Position numbers and translations under genes: made by a program. The notes beneath the pieces were generated by a model. The model saw only the letters and a program-made list of their open reading frames with translations. It made no database searches and was not told where the DNA came from. DNA of 64,000 nt from Thalassoglobus sp. JC818 (GTDB lineage: Bacteria > Planctomycetota > Planctomycetia > Planctomycetales > Planctomycetaceae), in assembly GCF_040717535.1 (NCBI RefSeq), contig NZ_JBFEFI010000007.1, positions 124,001 to 188,000 of the forward strand. Direction: 5' to 3'. Shown piece after piece: positions 53,369 to 63,124 of the stretch (position 1 is the first letter of the stretch; every line of letters begins with the position of its first letter).

Positions 53369-55045
53369 CTAGCGAACTGGGCGGACCCGAGAGAAGTCGG
53401 GAATTCGAATGTGAGATTTCTTTCCGTTCCAGGAAACTTCTTTCTGCTGGGTCGGCAGGTGAACAAACAATGGTTTGCCGATCAACGCCTCCCTTGGAAT
53501 GGTCGGATGAGTCCAGGCACGGCTGTCGAGTGAAACGGGGCTGTTGTCTCCCAGCACCAGAAAATGCCGCGAGGGAATCTCAAACTTTGGATCGCTTTGA
53601 TCCTTTCGAGGCGTGTAATAGACATCTCGGTACAGATTGAGCGAAGCAATTTCGACATCGATCCCTCTCGCACCAATTCGAACAGGACTGGTGACCGGCG
53701 GGCGATTCTCCGAGGCCTCGAAAAGAACCGGGTTGCCGAAGGGCTGTTTATTCACGGCAACGATGACCTGTTGATCGAACAGCGAGAAATCGATCTGCAT
53801 CGGGCTCGCAAACTCTTCCGGATCGATCGAGGCAGCCCAGTAATCGGTTCCGTTCCTTAGATCAGAAAGCGTGATGAGATGTGTGTCGGGGGAAATGCAA
53901 AGCTGAAACTCATCCACTCCATCGGTCAGCTCAAACAGCAGTTCTCCGGACCCTCGCAGGTCTTTGAGTGTCGCTGAGATCATGAAATCGTGAGGGAAAT
54001 AATACTGCTGGCGCGTCTGCCGGTTGTATTCGCACCGATCGATGATGGGCGAGAGATGTGACTTTTCGAAGAGTGCATCGAGTGCTGAATGGAACGCTTG
54101 ATCGTCAGTTCGAGTCTTCCAGCGATCACGTTCGAAAGCTGAGAAAATTCCATCACAGCTCAAAATGCCTCGTTCAAATTTCAATGAACCATCATGGTGT
54201 TGAGACAAACCGCGAGGCCAATCAGAGAGCGGAACTTCGTGAACTGTCGAGACGGGTTGTGTCTCACTGTGCTGATATTTGATCCACTCAATGTCTTCAA
54301 ATTGGTTCGAATTCGGCGATTGCGAATAGTTGATTGTGTGTGTGTGAAAGGTCCAATTCCGTGATCCATCTGCCGAAACCCACCTTGGAAGAAGATCCGG
54401 GTCTGAAGTCATGGTTTCGCGAGAGTATTCGTGGACGGGAACTCTCATCGCTAACTGGTTTGCGATAGGTTTGCGGATGATTTCGCCGTTGACCCAAATG
54501 TCTCCGTCACGGATTTCAAGAGTTTCATTGGGAAGGCCGACGACTCGTTTCACGAAAGGCTGATCTGGCACATCCTGATTGTGAAAGACAATCACTTCCC
54601 ATCTGCGAGGATCACGAAACTCAAAGGCTAACTTGTCGACGAGAAGTTGATCTCCCTCAGTCCGTGGAACGTCATTCCATTTCGAAATCGGACTTCCGCA
54701 GTGAGTGCATTCCATCAAATGTGATTCGTTCGGAAGCCCCGAAAGATCCGCAGCAGCCTTCGCGGAAGATGTGCCTGTTGAGTTGTGTTCACCAGCATGG
54801 TCGTCACCGTCAAAGGCAGCTCCGCGAACGAAGCTGTGATGGCAATTTTCACACACGATGCGGCGATGGAAGCCGAGCAGCGTGGGAGCCATTGAACCGG
54901 TTGAGATCAGATATCCCTCGACGGCGAAGCACCTGAAAATCACGACGGTCAGACCGAGGAGTAGAAACGATTCGACAACATGCCGAAACATTCCTCCCCT
55001 GACGCCTTGTGCATCTGGCCGTGGAGATCTAGGCAGTACAAACAT
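53369..55045 (-). CDS. lepB: Signal peptidase I, second copy with inserts
   Basis: 558 residues from the ATG at 55045. The plan equals its neighbour: membrane helix (residues ~23-38), catalytic Ser 51 in STGSMAPTL, a zinc-ribbon-like insert with CENC (65/68) and CTHC (113/116), base Lys 138 in DQLLVDKLAFEF, then PFVKRVVGLPNETLEIRDGD, a ~240-residue insert with a beta-rich part (RDVYYT near its end) and the last box VLGDNSPVSLDSR. Overall identity to the neighbour is low outside the boxes, so the duplication is old. The gene order and shared insert point to a common ancestor. Confidence 0.87.
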   Translation of the reverse strand: MFVLPRSPRPDAQGVRGGMFRHVVESFLLLGLTVVIFRCFAVEGYLISTGSMAPTLLGFHRRIVCENCHHSFVRGAAFDGDDHAGEHNSTGTSSAKAAADLSGLPNESHLMECTHCGSPISKWNDVPRTEGDQLLVDKLAFEFRDPRRWEVIVFHNQDVPDQPFVKRVVGLPNETLEIRDGDIWVNGEIIRKPIANQLAMRVPVHEYSRETMTSDPDLLPRWVSADGSRNWTFHTHTINYSQSPNSNQFEDIEWIKYQHSETQPVSTVHEVPLSDWPRGLSQHHDGSLKFERGILSCDGIFSAFERDRWKTRTDDQAFHSALDALFEKSHLSPIIDRCEYNRQTRQQYYFPHDFMISATLKDLRGSGELLFELTDGVDEFQLCISPDTHLITLSDLRNGTDYWAASIDPEEFASPMQIDFSLFDQQVIVAVNKQPFGNPVLFEASENRPPVTSPVRIGARGIDVEIASLNLYRDVYYTPRKDQSDPKFEIPSRHFLVLGDNSPVSLDSRAWTHPTIPREALIGKPLFVHLPTQQKEVSWNGKKSHIRIPDFSRVRPVR

Positions 55046-55416
55046 CAATCAGGAAAGGTGTCAGCACCCGTTGAGCGTTTTCGAACCAAATCCTCGAACT
55101 CGCGAAAACGTCGCTGCCATATGCTGGTGCGACAGATCAAGAAATTGCACAAGCGAGTGCAATTTCCACTGCGAGACCGAATGTCAATCTGTAACGATTG
55201 TATCGGTTATCGGGGTGACGTTGGAATTCAATTTCTTGACGTTTGGATCGATTCGGGGCAACAAGCGTCGGCGAGAATTGCCGGAGTGTTTCGGGGGAGT
55301 GACAGTTTGATCAGATTCTGAAACGTTGAGACGTAGCACATCCGAAACACAAGTTGATAAGTTCGGGAGAAGAACTCAGCGAAGTCGACTCATCTGCTGT
55401 AGAGAAAAAAGAACTC
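55046..55416. other. 371-bp region between dnaA-like gene and second signal peptidase, with inverted repeats
   Basis: Two inverted repeats lie here: GTTTTCG/CGAAAAC (55078-55110) and the perfect 10-bp GAAATTGCAC/GTGCAATTTC with a 6-nt loop (55141-55166). No T run follows either. They may be operators or hairpins in the leader of the gene at 55045. No gene and no DnaA box cluster was seen. Confidence 0.45.
55141..55166. repeat. 10-bp perfect inverted repeat upstream of the second signal peptidase
   Basis: GAAATTGCAC and GTGCAATTTC surround AAGCGA, about 96 bp before the signal peptidase start. This is too long for chance in such a short region; it may be a protein-binding site or an RNA hairpin. 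Confidence 0.6.
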
Positions 55417-56424
55417 TCAGATAATTGCCCGATTGGCTGTCTCGACCTGGTGCGCGAGTACGGGATCTGTGCCGATGAGTTCCGAGACTTTTCGGCAAGC
55501 ATGGATGACGGTGCTGTGATTGCCGCGTCCGAAATATTGCCCGATTTCTTTGAGGGTTAACTCGGTATGTTCTCGCGCCAGAAACATCGCGACCTGTCGT
55601 GCAGTCTTGATACTTTGCGATCGCTTGGGACTCTTAAGGTCTGCCACCGTTGTTTCGAATTGCTTGGCGACAATTGCAGAGATTTGTTTTAGCTCGACCT
55701 CGGAGTGTTCGGCGAGTTTGTCAATTTCAGCGAGCCAGTCATCGGTCGGCCTCTTGAGTCGATGAAGGGCTTTGATGTGTTCGAGTAAACTCAAAATCTC
55801 TCTCGCGGAGACTTCGTACTTCTTCGCGATCAGGGAAATCTGCTCGCTGGAGAGAGTGATGGACTCAGACTTCAAGAAGTGCTGAATCAGTTTGACGCGG
55901 CTCGATTCTTTAGGAAGCTTGAGTGTGACGGACAGTCCTCCACGCATGCGGTCCGCGAGGCGGCGAGAGAATCGCGGAATTTGCGATGGTCGCAGCGTGG
56001 ACGTGAACAGCACACACGCTCCTTCAGAAATCACCTGATCGATTGCGGCGGTCAACTGACGCTGCGATTCGGGACGACCTGCCAGCGACTGAATGTCTTC
56101 GCACACGAAAAGTTTGACTTCATGACGATAGCGCCGCTGAAACTGTCGGATGGCGTCATCTGTTGAAGCTTCCGCCAATTCGGCCGCATACTGCGAAGCT
56201 GTCACGAAGATTGTTTTTCCGTCGGCTCGTTTCGTATCCCAGCTGCGGATGAGTTCTCGGGCCAAGCGCGATTTGCCTGTCCCCGGTTCTCCGAAAAGCG
56301 TGACGAGTTGGATGTTGCGACGCCGAGTATGAGGCCCCAGACGCTTAATCGCAGCGACGCCAAGACGGTTCTCGGAAATGACGAGAAACGGGTGCTGATC
56401 GTGTTGGCGAATTGCAGATCCCAC
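55417..56424 (-). CDS. DnaA-like AAA+ protein lacking domains I and II
   Basis: 335 residues from a GTG start, against ~450 for typical DnaA. Present: AAA+ domain III with Walker A GEPGTGKSRL, Walker B-like VCEDIQSLAG, sensor 1 FTSTLRP and the Arg region SRRLADRMRGG; and the complete DNA-binding domain IV with the DnaA signature KEIGQYFGRGNHSTVIHACRKV. Absent: the N-terminal interaction domain and linker. Walker B reads CED in place of DD. It could be the organism's initiator or a DnaA/Hda-type regulator. No DnaA box cluster or dnaN lies nearby, so an origin here is not supported. Confidence 0.82.
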   Translation of the reverse strand: MGSAIRQHDQHPFLVISENRLGVAAIKRLGPHTRRRNIQLVTLFGEPGTGKSRLARELIRSWDTKRADGKTIFVTASQYAAELAEASTDDAIRQFQRRYRHEVKLFVCEDIQSLAGRPESQRQLTAAIDQVISEGACVLFTSTLRPSQIPRFSRRLADRMRGGLSVTLKLPKESSRVKLIQHFLKSESITLSSEQISLIAKKYEVSAREILSLLEHIKALHRLKRPTDDWLAEIDKLAEHSEVELKQISAIVAKQFETTVADLKSPKRSQSIKTARQVAMFLAREHTELTLKEIGQYFGRGNHSTVIHACRKVSELIGTDPVLAHQVETANRAII

Positions 56425-56629
56425 GCTTCAACTTTGATAGCTTGTGGTCAGATCATTGATGAATTCAAAGTGACATAGGCCAGCGATCGAGGCAATTACT
56501 CTTCTTCGGGGTTTCCCTGAGACGAAAGTCGTTTGCAGGGTTATGGAGTGAGTTTGCTTGCGTTGATCGCTACCTGCGGAAATTTCAATGGTTTTTGTGT
56601 TGGGGAATACGGAGTTCTGTATTAACTGA

Positions 56630-58750
56630 TTAGCTCGTTTGCTCAGCGTAACGAGCCAGTGCCATGAGTGGGAAATAATGCCGATACAGGTGGTATCTGA
56701 GGTAAAACACGCGAGGAAAACCTGTTCCCGTGTACCACGGTTCGTCCCAGGTTCCGTCGCTGGTTTGTGTTCGGATGAGATACTCGATGCCGCGAGAGAC
56801 TGCTTCGGATTCTCTCGCTCCGCCAGCGATCAGTCCCATGAGGGCCCATGCTGTTTGCGACGCGGTGGTTGGACCAGTTCCTCTCAACTCGGGGCGATCA
56901 TAGGTGAGCGGGGTTTCTCCCCAACCGCCATCTTCCTGTTGGACTGACTTTAACCATCCGACGGCATTTTGAAGACGTTCGTCGCTGGCCGGGATTCCAA
57001 ACTCAGTCAGTCCAACCAGCACTTGCCATGTTCCGTACAAGTAGTTGACGCCCCAGCGTCCGTACCATGCGTGGTCAGGTTCCTGGTCGTCCCAGACGAA
57101 TTTCAAAGCTTGTTGAAATGCTGGATCGTCGTCGGTCAAACCAAGGCGACCGAACATCTCCAGAACCCGGGCTGTGATGTCAGCGGTGGGAGGATCAATC
57201 ATTGCGTTATGATCGGCGAAGGGGACTCGCGTCAGAATTTCGCGGTCGTTGTCAGCGTCGAAGGCTGCCCAGCCACCGTTTCGACACTGCATCGCGGAAA
57301 CCCAACGGACTCCTCGCTTCATCGCATCCACGATGGGCTGTGTTTCTTCCAGTGCTGCCATTACTTCTTCGACGGACGATGTCGTGCCGCTCAATGACAA
57401 GGCAAGGTCTTTTTCGTTCAGCGACTGACCTTGCTTCTGTTTCATCAGCTTGCCGATCCAGTTGGTCGAGGGACCGCCCGGAAGGCATCGCGACAACGCC
57501 ATTGTCACCATGATGGTGTCGTCGATGTCGGGATAAAACTCATTGTTGAATTCGAAGTACCAGCCGCCTGGTTCGACATTCGGGTGAGCAACAGACCAAT
57601 CACCTTTCGATCGAACTTCTTTCGAAAGCAACCACTCGACCGCTTTTCGAATCTTGGGCGAATCAGCAGGCACTCCCGCTTCTCGGAGAGCATTGACGGC
57701 GATCGATGTATCCCAGACTGGCGATCGGCACGGTTCCAGCCGAACCGTTTCGTTCTCGCGAATGGTCAGCTTTTCAAGTTCTTCAAGTGCTGCAACAACT
57801 TCAGGAGCGTCTTCGGAATAGCCGAGACATCTCAGGCCGATGATGCTCCAGATGATGGGAGGAAAGATCGCTCCCAAGCCGTCACTCTTTTCGAATCGTG
57901 CGAGAATCCAGTTTTGGGCAGCAGCGACTGCCCGCTTGCGAAATGGATTCAGATGCAAGCGTTCAACGAGTTTCCAAGTTCGATCGACACCGCGAAAGAA
58001 GCTGTCCCATGGGAAGAACGACTTCTTCTTCATCGCGTCCAATTGCTCAGAAGGAGGCATCGTGACGGGAAGATCTTCGGGTGAATTCAGGAAGAGTTCG
58101 TCGATCTTGTGTTCGGCTGGCAGTTCCGTTTTGGGTTGGAATGCCCACAAGAGACTGAGCGGGACGACGATCGTGCGAGACCAGGAAGACATCTCGTAGA
58201 TGTTGATCGGAAACCAGTTTGGCAAGAGCATCAACTCTGGCGGTACAGCTGGAACCTGCTTGTATGAAATGATGCCGAGCAGCGCCATGTAATATCGAGT
58301 GAAGCTGTTGACTCGTTCCGCTCCGCCCGCCTGACGAATTGCTTCAGCGGCGCGGGTCATGGGCTCCGACGCAGGATCGTGGCCCGCAATCTTCAACACC
58401 CAGTACGCTTTGACGGACGAACTGATTTCAAGTGGGCCATCAGGATAGAGTGCCCAACCACCTTCTGAACGTTGTTGTTCAAGAATCCGAGCAGCACACT
58501 CTTGGACGAGCTGATTTTTTCCACGTCCCAGCCAGACGAGGAGCAAGACATATTCCGATTCGAGGATTGTGTCGCCTTCGAGCTCGCCCAGCCAATATCC
58601 CTCATCATGCTGCCGTTCAAGCAACCAGTCGCGAGATTTGGAGACAGCTTCTCGAACTGATTCTGGCGACGGAGCATCGAGAACCCCCAGGTGTGAAGAA
58701 ATCCGATTCATATCGGAGATGTCACTTGATCCGAACTCACCCGAAGTCAT
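56630..58750 (-). CDS. shc: Squalene-hopene cyclase
   Basis: Makes hopene/hopanol from squalene at the membrane, the first committed step of hopanoid synthesis. About 706 residues from the ATG at 58750 (AAAGGA 6 nt upstream; the open frame 44 codons longer lacks support). The catalytic DxDD motif appears as DIDDT near residue 410, and QW-type repeats are many: QHDEGYWLGELEGD, QRSEGGWALYPDG, QCRNGGWAAFD, QEDGGWGET and SDGTWDEPWYTGTGFP. All core (alpha/alpha)6 barrel markers are intact. The next gene upstream is a DUF1573 lipoprotein; other hpn genes are not in the window. Confidence 0.95.
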   Translation of the reverse strand: MTSGEFGSSDISDMNRISSHLGVLDAPSPESVREAVSKSRDWLLERQHDEGYWLGELEGDTILESEYVLLLVWLGRGKNQLVQECAARILEQQRSEGGWALYPDGPLEISSSVKAYWVLKIAGHDPASEPMTRAAEAIRQAGGAERVNSFTRYYMALLGIISYKQVPAVPPELMLLPNWFPINIYEMSSWSRTIVVPLSLLWAFQPKTELPAEHKIDELFLNSPEDLPVTMPPSEQLDAMKKKSFFPWDSFFRGVDRTWKLVERLHLNPFRKRAVAAAQNWILARFEKSDGLGAIFPPIIWSIIGLRCLGYSEDAPEVVAALEELEKLTIRENETVRLEPCRSPVWDTSIAVNALREAGVPADSPKIRKAVEWLLSKEVRSKGDWSVAHPNVEPGGWYFEFNNEFYPDIDDTIMVTMALSRCLPGGPSTNWIGKLMKQKQGQSLNEKDLALSLSGTTSSVEEVMAALEETQPIVDAMKRGVRWVSAMQCRNGGWAAFDADNDREILTRVPFADHNAMIDPPTADITARVLEMFGRLGLTDDDPAFQQALKFVWDDQEPDHAWYGRWGVNYLYGTWQVLVGLTEFGIPASDERLQNAVGWLKSVQQEDGGWGETPLTYDRPELRGTGPTTASQTAWALMGLIAGGARESEAVSRGIEYLIRTQTSDGTWDEPWYTGTGFPRVFYLRYHLYRHYFPLMALARYAEQTS

Positions 58751-58878
58751 TTCAGGTCCTTTACTTGCAACACTCTGTGTTTTGTGAGGGAATGCGTTCC
58801 GACTGGGGTGTCGAATCTCGTCAATATGCTTGAAAGTTCTTGCTGAATAATAAGTTGCTGTCGGTGAGGTCAACAAGG

Positions 58879-60021
58879 TCAATCATCTGCAGCAGGGAGA
58901 ATTCGGGCAAGCAGTTCGATCTCGATGACCTTCTGTTCCTCAAGATTGGTGGAGAGGACGAGAGTCCGGGAAAATTCTTCGCTGAGAGCATCGTTGAGGG
59001 CGATCGTTATCTTATGAGACGTCTTCGGTTCGTCATCGAATTGGACCTCGATTGAGGTATCTTCATCGGGCGGAGCATAGCTGACTCGGAATGGAACTTG
59101 ATCTTTGGAGACGAGAAACAGGCTGCGCGTTTTTTGCGTCCCAGCTGGAAACTGACCGAAGTGGATTCTCTCCGGAAAGGCGATTGGTCGACTTGATCGG
59201 CGGACGAGTCGAATTGTCGTATGTGCCGCGACAGAATCAGTTCGTTGTTCCGTTGACTCCGTATCTGTTGAAGAGGGGAGCCAGATGTTGAGAGTATCAA
59301 TTCGGTCTGCGGATTCTTTTGATTCTTGTAGTTCAATGAGAAGTTCAACTTCCCACGTCGCACACCATAGCCCGGATTCAATTTGCGTTGGCGATTCAGT
59401 GAGATGAATTGACTTCACGCTGACATCATCCGGAACACCATCGACAATCGGAGTGGGAGTTGCTGGAGAGTCGCTTCGGAAATAGCGAGTAACTTCAAGT
59501 TCTCGAGTCTCGGACTTTGGCGAGCTAGGGCTTGTTTCACATTCAATCAGAGCAGGGATCACTTTGAAGTCTTGATAGACTTGTTGATTACACAGGATTC
59601 GTTCGAGTTGTTTCGTTCCGTCCGGTGCAGTGATTTCAAAGTCAGCTGTGTACGTCTTCCTGGACTCTTCTTGAGGTGACTGACCCTGAATTGCGAGGGT
59701 GAGTTCCTGATCCGCCGTGACTTCCTTAACTTCGCCACGTTCCAGTGATTCGCCGTCTTCAGTGACAACTCCGTAGCAGGAACAACCTGTCGCAGCGAGT
59801 ACGACCTGTTGAGTGGAATCGGTGTTGTTGACGATTTGAACAGGGCAGCGAATCGTATGCGGGTCATCGCCTTGCAACTCACTCAATAGCAATGCCGGCA
59901 GCTGTGTCGGAGCAGAGATTTGGATCCCATGCTTTTCAGGAGCGGCGTTCTGTTCAGAACAACCTGAGAACAAGACAACCGTTGCAAAGACTGACAGCAG
60001 GGTGAGGTGCGAGGTGGGCAT
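58879..60021 (-). CDS. DUF1573 lipoprotein
   Basis: 380 residues. The N-terminus has a lipobox LFSGC (Cys near residue 21). The ~80 residues from about 60 (IRCPVQIVNNTDSTQQVVLAATGCSCYGVV) match DUF1573, an Ig-like domain with a conserved GCSC motif. A second beta-rich half follows (IRLVRRSSRPIAFPERIHFGQFPAGTQKTRSLFLVS), itself similar to a DUF1573/ASPM-type repeat. It is probably a membrane-anchored periplasmic protein of unknown role. It lies 128 bp upstream of the cyclase start on the same strand; a functional link is possible but not shown. Confidence 0.82.
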   Translation of the reverse strand: MPTSHLTLLSVFATVVLFSGCSEQNAAPEKHGIQISAPTQLPALLLSELQGDDPHTIRCPVQIVNNTDSTQQVVLAATGCSCYGVVTEDGESLERGEVKEVTADQELTLAIQGQSPQEESRKTYTADFEITAPDGTKQLERILCNQQVYQDFKVIPALIECETSPSSPKSETRELEVTRYFRSDSPATPTPIVDGVPDDVSVKSIHLTESPTQIESGLWCATWEVELLIELQESKESADRIDTLNIWLPSSTDTESTEQRTDSVAAHTTIRLVRRSSRPIAFPERIHFGQFPAGTQKTRSLFLVSKDQVPFRVSYAPPDEDTSIEVQFDDEPKTSHKITIALNDALSEEFSRTLVLSTNLEEQKVIEIELLARILPAADD

Positions 60022-60306
60022 TGACTCTTAACAGCGATTAGAAAACGTGAGGTGTGGTCAAAGCTGGTGAGGACTTCAGTTAGTTGCAAATCAGGTCTCT
60101 GCACTCGGGGAACTTGCGGTGCGCGAAGCCTGTAGTGTCGAGTATCGTGGCTGGAGTTCGAATAAGAATCAATAAAGACTCTGTAAAGCCTCATTTGTTG
60201 GAACGAAACATTCCGGCTTGGCGAGAGGCAGACGATTGAGTCTCGGTACCTGCTGGGTTATCGTCTCCGATGAACTCCTCGTCATCTGTCAGCAAGGTCT
60301 CCGCCG

Positions 60307-62910
60307 ATGCGATTCATCATCCTGGGAATTGTCACTCTAAGCCTCTACGTCGTGGGAATGGCATTCTCATACGAAGCAGAGATCGACCGGGTCGAGGTCG
60401 CCATCCTCAGTGAGAAAAACTGGGATCAGTTCGTCCCTGAGGGAAAAGAAGTCGACGCGATTTACGGAGACATCGTGTTGCGAAACCAGCATCTAGTCGC
60501 AGTGATTGCGAAACCGGTTCCAACGCGAAATGCGAACATGACTGTTCGCTCCGTCGGTGGCTGTCTCATCGATCTGACATGCTCTCTTGCCGAAAGCGAT
60601 CAGCTGAGCTGCTTCTATCCCGGCGGGAATGGAACGCTTTATTCCGATTGGGAATTCGGAGTCGATGGCCAACCAGAGAAGAGCATTTCTGCGGAGTTGG
60701 AGACCAAAGCAAATTCCGCGACTGTCACAGTCATCGCACAGGGGACCGACAGTCGTCCTGAGATTCGTACAACATACGAACTGGGAGTTGATGATAAAGC
60801 GCTGACGATTCGGACTCAGTACAGCAACGCCGGAAAGAAGACCCTGACGATTCTTCCGTCAGACACAATTCGTGCTGATGGTGGAAGCGAGCGCATGACG
60901 AAGTCTCCAAACGGGACAACTTCTCAGTACTTCATCGATGATCAGTATTGGGGCCAGGCGTACGTGTTCAGCCCGGAGACTGCGGAAATACGGATTCAAT
61001 GCAACAGTGATTCTCGGAACTCAACGCTCAAATATCTGGCAACGAATGGCAACGATCTGAAACAGATCGGACCGGATGCCCGCGAAGTCATCGTCCGCCG
61101 AATTGCAGCGGGAAGGACGTTGTCCGACGCCGTCGCGAATCTTCAGACCGGTGAGACGAATACGTTTCAAGAGACGACTTTCGCAGTCACGGACGGAAGC
61201 GGGAAACCTGTTGTTGATGCTTTAATCGAATTCAGCAACGTTGGAATCCATTCGGGAAGTCTAAGAACTAACGAACGTGGAGAAGCATCATCACAGGTGG
61301 CGATCGGCGTTGGTGAGGCCCGCATCTCTCAATTCGGAACGAGCTTGGGAGTGCAGGAATTCACTGTCGCTGCATCCTCGTCCGATTCCGCACACAGAGT
61401 CATTTTGAAAGTGCCGGAATATCAACCCGGGAAACTTGAACTCAAAGTGGCTGATTCTGAACAGACCATGATTCCGTGCAAAGTGGAAATCATCGGTGTC
61501 GATGGAACTCCGTCTCCCGAATTCGGTCCGGATTCCGCCGACTTCGCAGTGCGAAATCTGCGATACACGCCGAACGGAATCTGCGAACAAACGCTTCCAT
61601 CCGGTCGCTATCTCATCCGAGTCAGCCACGGACCGGAGTTTTCAAGCGAAGAGTTCGAAACCGAGATTAAACGTTCATCTGTTTCCGAGCACGAAGTCAC
61701 ACTTCATCGATCGGTTTCGACTCCTGGTTGGATCAGCAGCGATTTCCACAGTCACAGCTCGCCGTCTGGAGACAATACTGCCAGCCAACGGGGGCGTGTT
61801 CTTAACCTCGTTTGTGAACACATCGAATTCGCCCCTTGTACGGAGCACAATCGGATCACAACTTACGAACCACATTTCGAAGCTTTGGGAATCAAGCAGT
61901 TCATCTCGTCAGTGACCGGCATGGAGTTGACCGGCCAGCCGTTGCCTCTCAATCACCAGAACGTGTTTCCATTGCACCATCATCCTCATCACCAAGACGG
62001 CGGCGGACCGACGACGGATACTGATGTCGAACGTCAGGTTCAAAGACTGGCAGCATGGGACAATGGAAGCGAGAAGTTGATTCAACAGAATCATCCCGAT
62101 GTCGGTTGGCTCGTCTACGACAAGGACGGAGACGGAACCCATGACCACGGACATTCTCACGCCATTTCTCTGATCGACGTGATGGAAATTCATCCGATCG
62201 ACCGTGCCTTGCTGCTTTGCAAGACCGAAGACGTTTCAGCCGAAGAAGCGAAGTCCAACCGCATCTTCAAGTGGCTCCAGCTATTGAATCAAGGGAAACG
62301 AATTCCCGGAGTCGTGAATACAGACGCACATTACAATTTTCACGGTTCAGGGTGGCTGCGAAACTGGATTGAATGTTCGACCGATGATCCGAGCCAAATC
62401 GACCCCATGGAAATAGTCCGAGCTTCCGAAGAGGGACGCGTTGTGATGTCGAACGGTCCATTCCTTTCGTTCACTGCGACAGCGGACGAGAAGACCACCG
62501 GAGTCGGACAGGATCTCGCTGCTCCATCAGGTGAGGTGCAACTTAAGATTGATGTTCAATGCCCTAACTGGCACGAAGTCGACACAGTATTTGTACTCGT
62601 CAATGGACGAGCCAGAGAAGATCTCATCTTCACCCGAGAAGAGCATCCAGCCGCATTTGAGAGCCGAGGGGAGGGCGGCGAGCTCACCCAGAATGTTTCA
62701 CTCAACATCCTCCTAAAGCTCGATTCGGATGCACATCTCGTCGCTGTCGCAGGTGGCATCAACACCCAGCTTGGTCCAGTCGTCGGTCCGAGAATGGCCG
62801 GTGTGCAACCGACCGCGCTGACCAACCCGATTTTCGTTGATGTGGATGGTGATGGAGTCGAGCACAACCTCGACACTCTTGGTCGCCCTCTTCCGGTCAA
62901 AGGAGATTAG
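60307..62910 (+). CDS. Exported CehA/McbA-type PHP metallohydrolase
   Basis: 867 residues. A signal peptide or anchor (IILGIVTLSLYVVGMAFS) is followed by ~300 residues of beta-rich sequence, then Ig/carboxypeptidase-regulatory-like domains (SGKPVVDALIEFSNV..., LRTNERGEASSQVAIGVGEARI). From about residue 478 is a PHP domain: SDFHSHSSPSGDN (metal HxH), EHNRI, HHHPHHQDGGG, and NTDAHYNFHG with further ligands. CehA/McbA enzymes cut carbamates, phosphoesters or aryl esters; planctomycete members of this length are uncharacterised. A C-terminal beta domain ends the protein. It is in its own transcription unit, followed by an 8-bp hairpin. Confidence 0.83.
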   Translation: MRFIILGIVTLSLYVVGMAFSYEAEIDRVEVAILSEKNWDQFVPEGKEVDAIYGDIVLRNQHLVAVIAKPVPTRNANMTVRSVGGCLIDLTCSLAESDQLSCFYPGGNGTLYSDWEFGVDGQPEKSISAELETKANSATVTVIAQGTDSRPEIRTTYELGVDDKALTIRTQYSNAGKKTLTILPSDTIRADGGSERMTKSPNGTTSQYFIDDQYWGQAYVFSPETAEIRIQCNSDSRNSTLKYLATNGNDLKQIGPDAREVIVRRIAAGRTLSDAVANLQTGETNTFQETTFAVTDGSGKPVVDALIEFSNVGIHSGSLRTNERGEASSQVAIGVGEARISQFGTSLGVQEFTVAASSSDSAHRVILKVPEYQPGKLELKVADSEQTMIPCKVEIIGVDGTPSPEFGPDSADFAVRNLRYTPNGICEQTLPSGRYLIRVSHGPEFSSEEFETEIKRSSVSEHEVTLHRSVSTPGWISSDFHSHSSPSGDNTASQRGRVLNLVCEHIEFAPCTEHNRITTYEPHFEALGIKQFISSVTGMELTGQPLPLNHQNVFPLHHHPHHQDGGGPTTDTDVERQVQRLAAWDNGSEKLIQQNHPDVGWLVYDKDGDGTHDHGHSHAISLIDVMEIHPIDRALLLCKTEDVSAEEAKSNRIFKWLQLLNQGKRIPGVVNTDAHYNFHGSGWLRNWIECSTDDPSQIDPMEIVRASEEGRVVMSNGPFLSFTATADEKTTGVGQDLAAPSGEVQLKIDVQCPNWHEVDTVFVLVNGRAREDLIFTREEHPAAFESRGEGGELTQNVSLNILLKLDSDAHLVAVAGGINTQLGPVVGPRMAGVQPTALTNPIFVDVDGDGVEHNLDTLGRPLPVKGD

Positions 62911-62917
62911 GCAAGGG

Positions 62918-62944
62918 GAATGAGAGCAGAAACGGTTCTCATTC
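62918..62944 (+). repeat. 8-bp inverted repeat after the PHP gene
   Basis: GAATGAGA and TCTCATTC surround an 11-nt loop, 8 bp after the PHP gene stop. No T run follows, so it is a weak or factor-dependent terminator at best. Confidence 0.45.
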
Positions 62945-63124
62945 ACTTACGAGCACCGTGGATTCGAAGACCAATAATGTTCTGCGACCGAAGTCTGAGC
63001 GTTGTAGTTATTGGACGAACTTACTCAACTGCACGCTGAGCGACATTCACCCTGCTAGCTAGCGCAGGAAGTGGATTCTGTGCTCGTTATCAGCGATTTT
63101 CTTTGCGATTCAACAAGTGTCATA

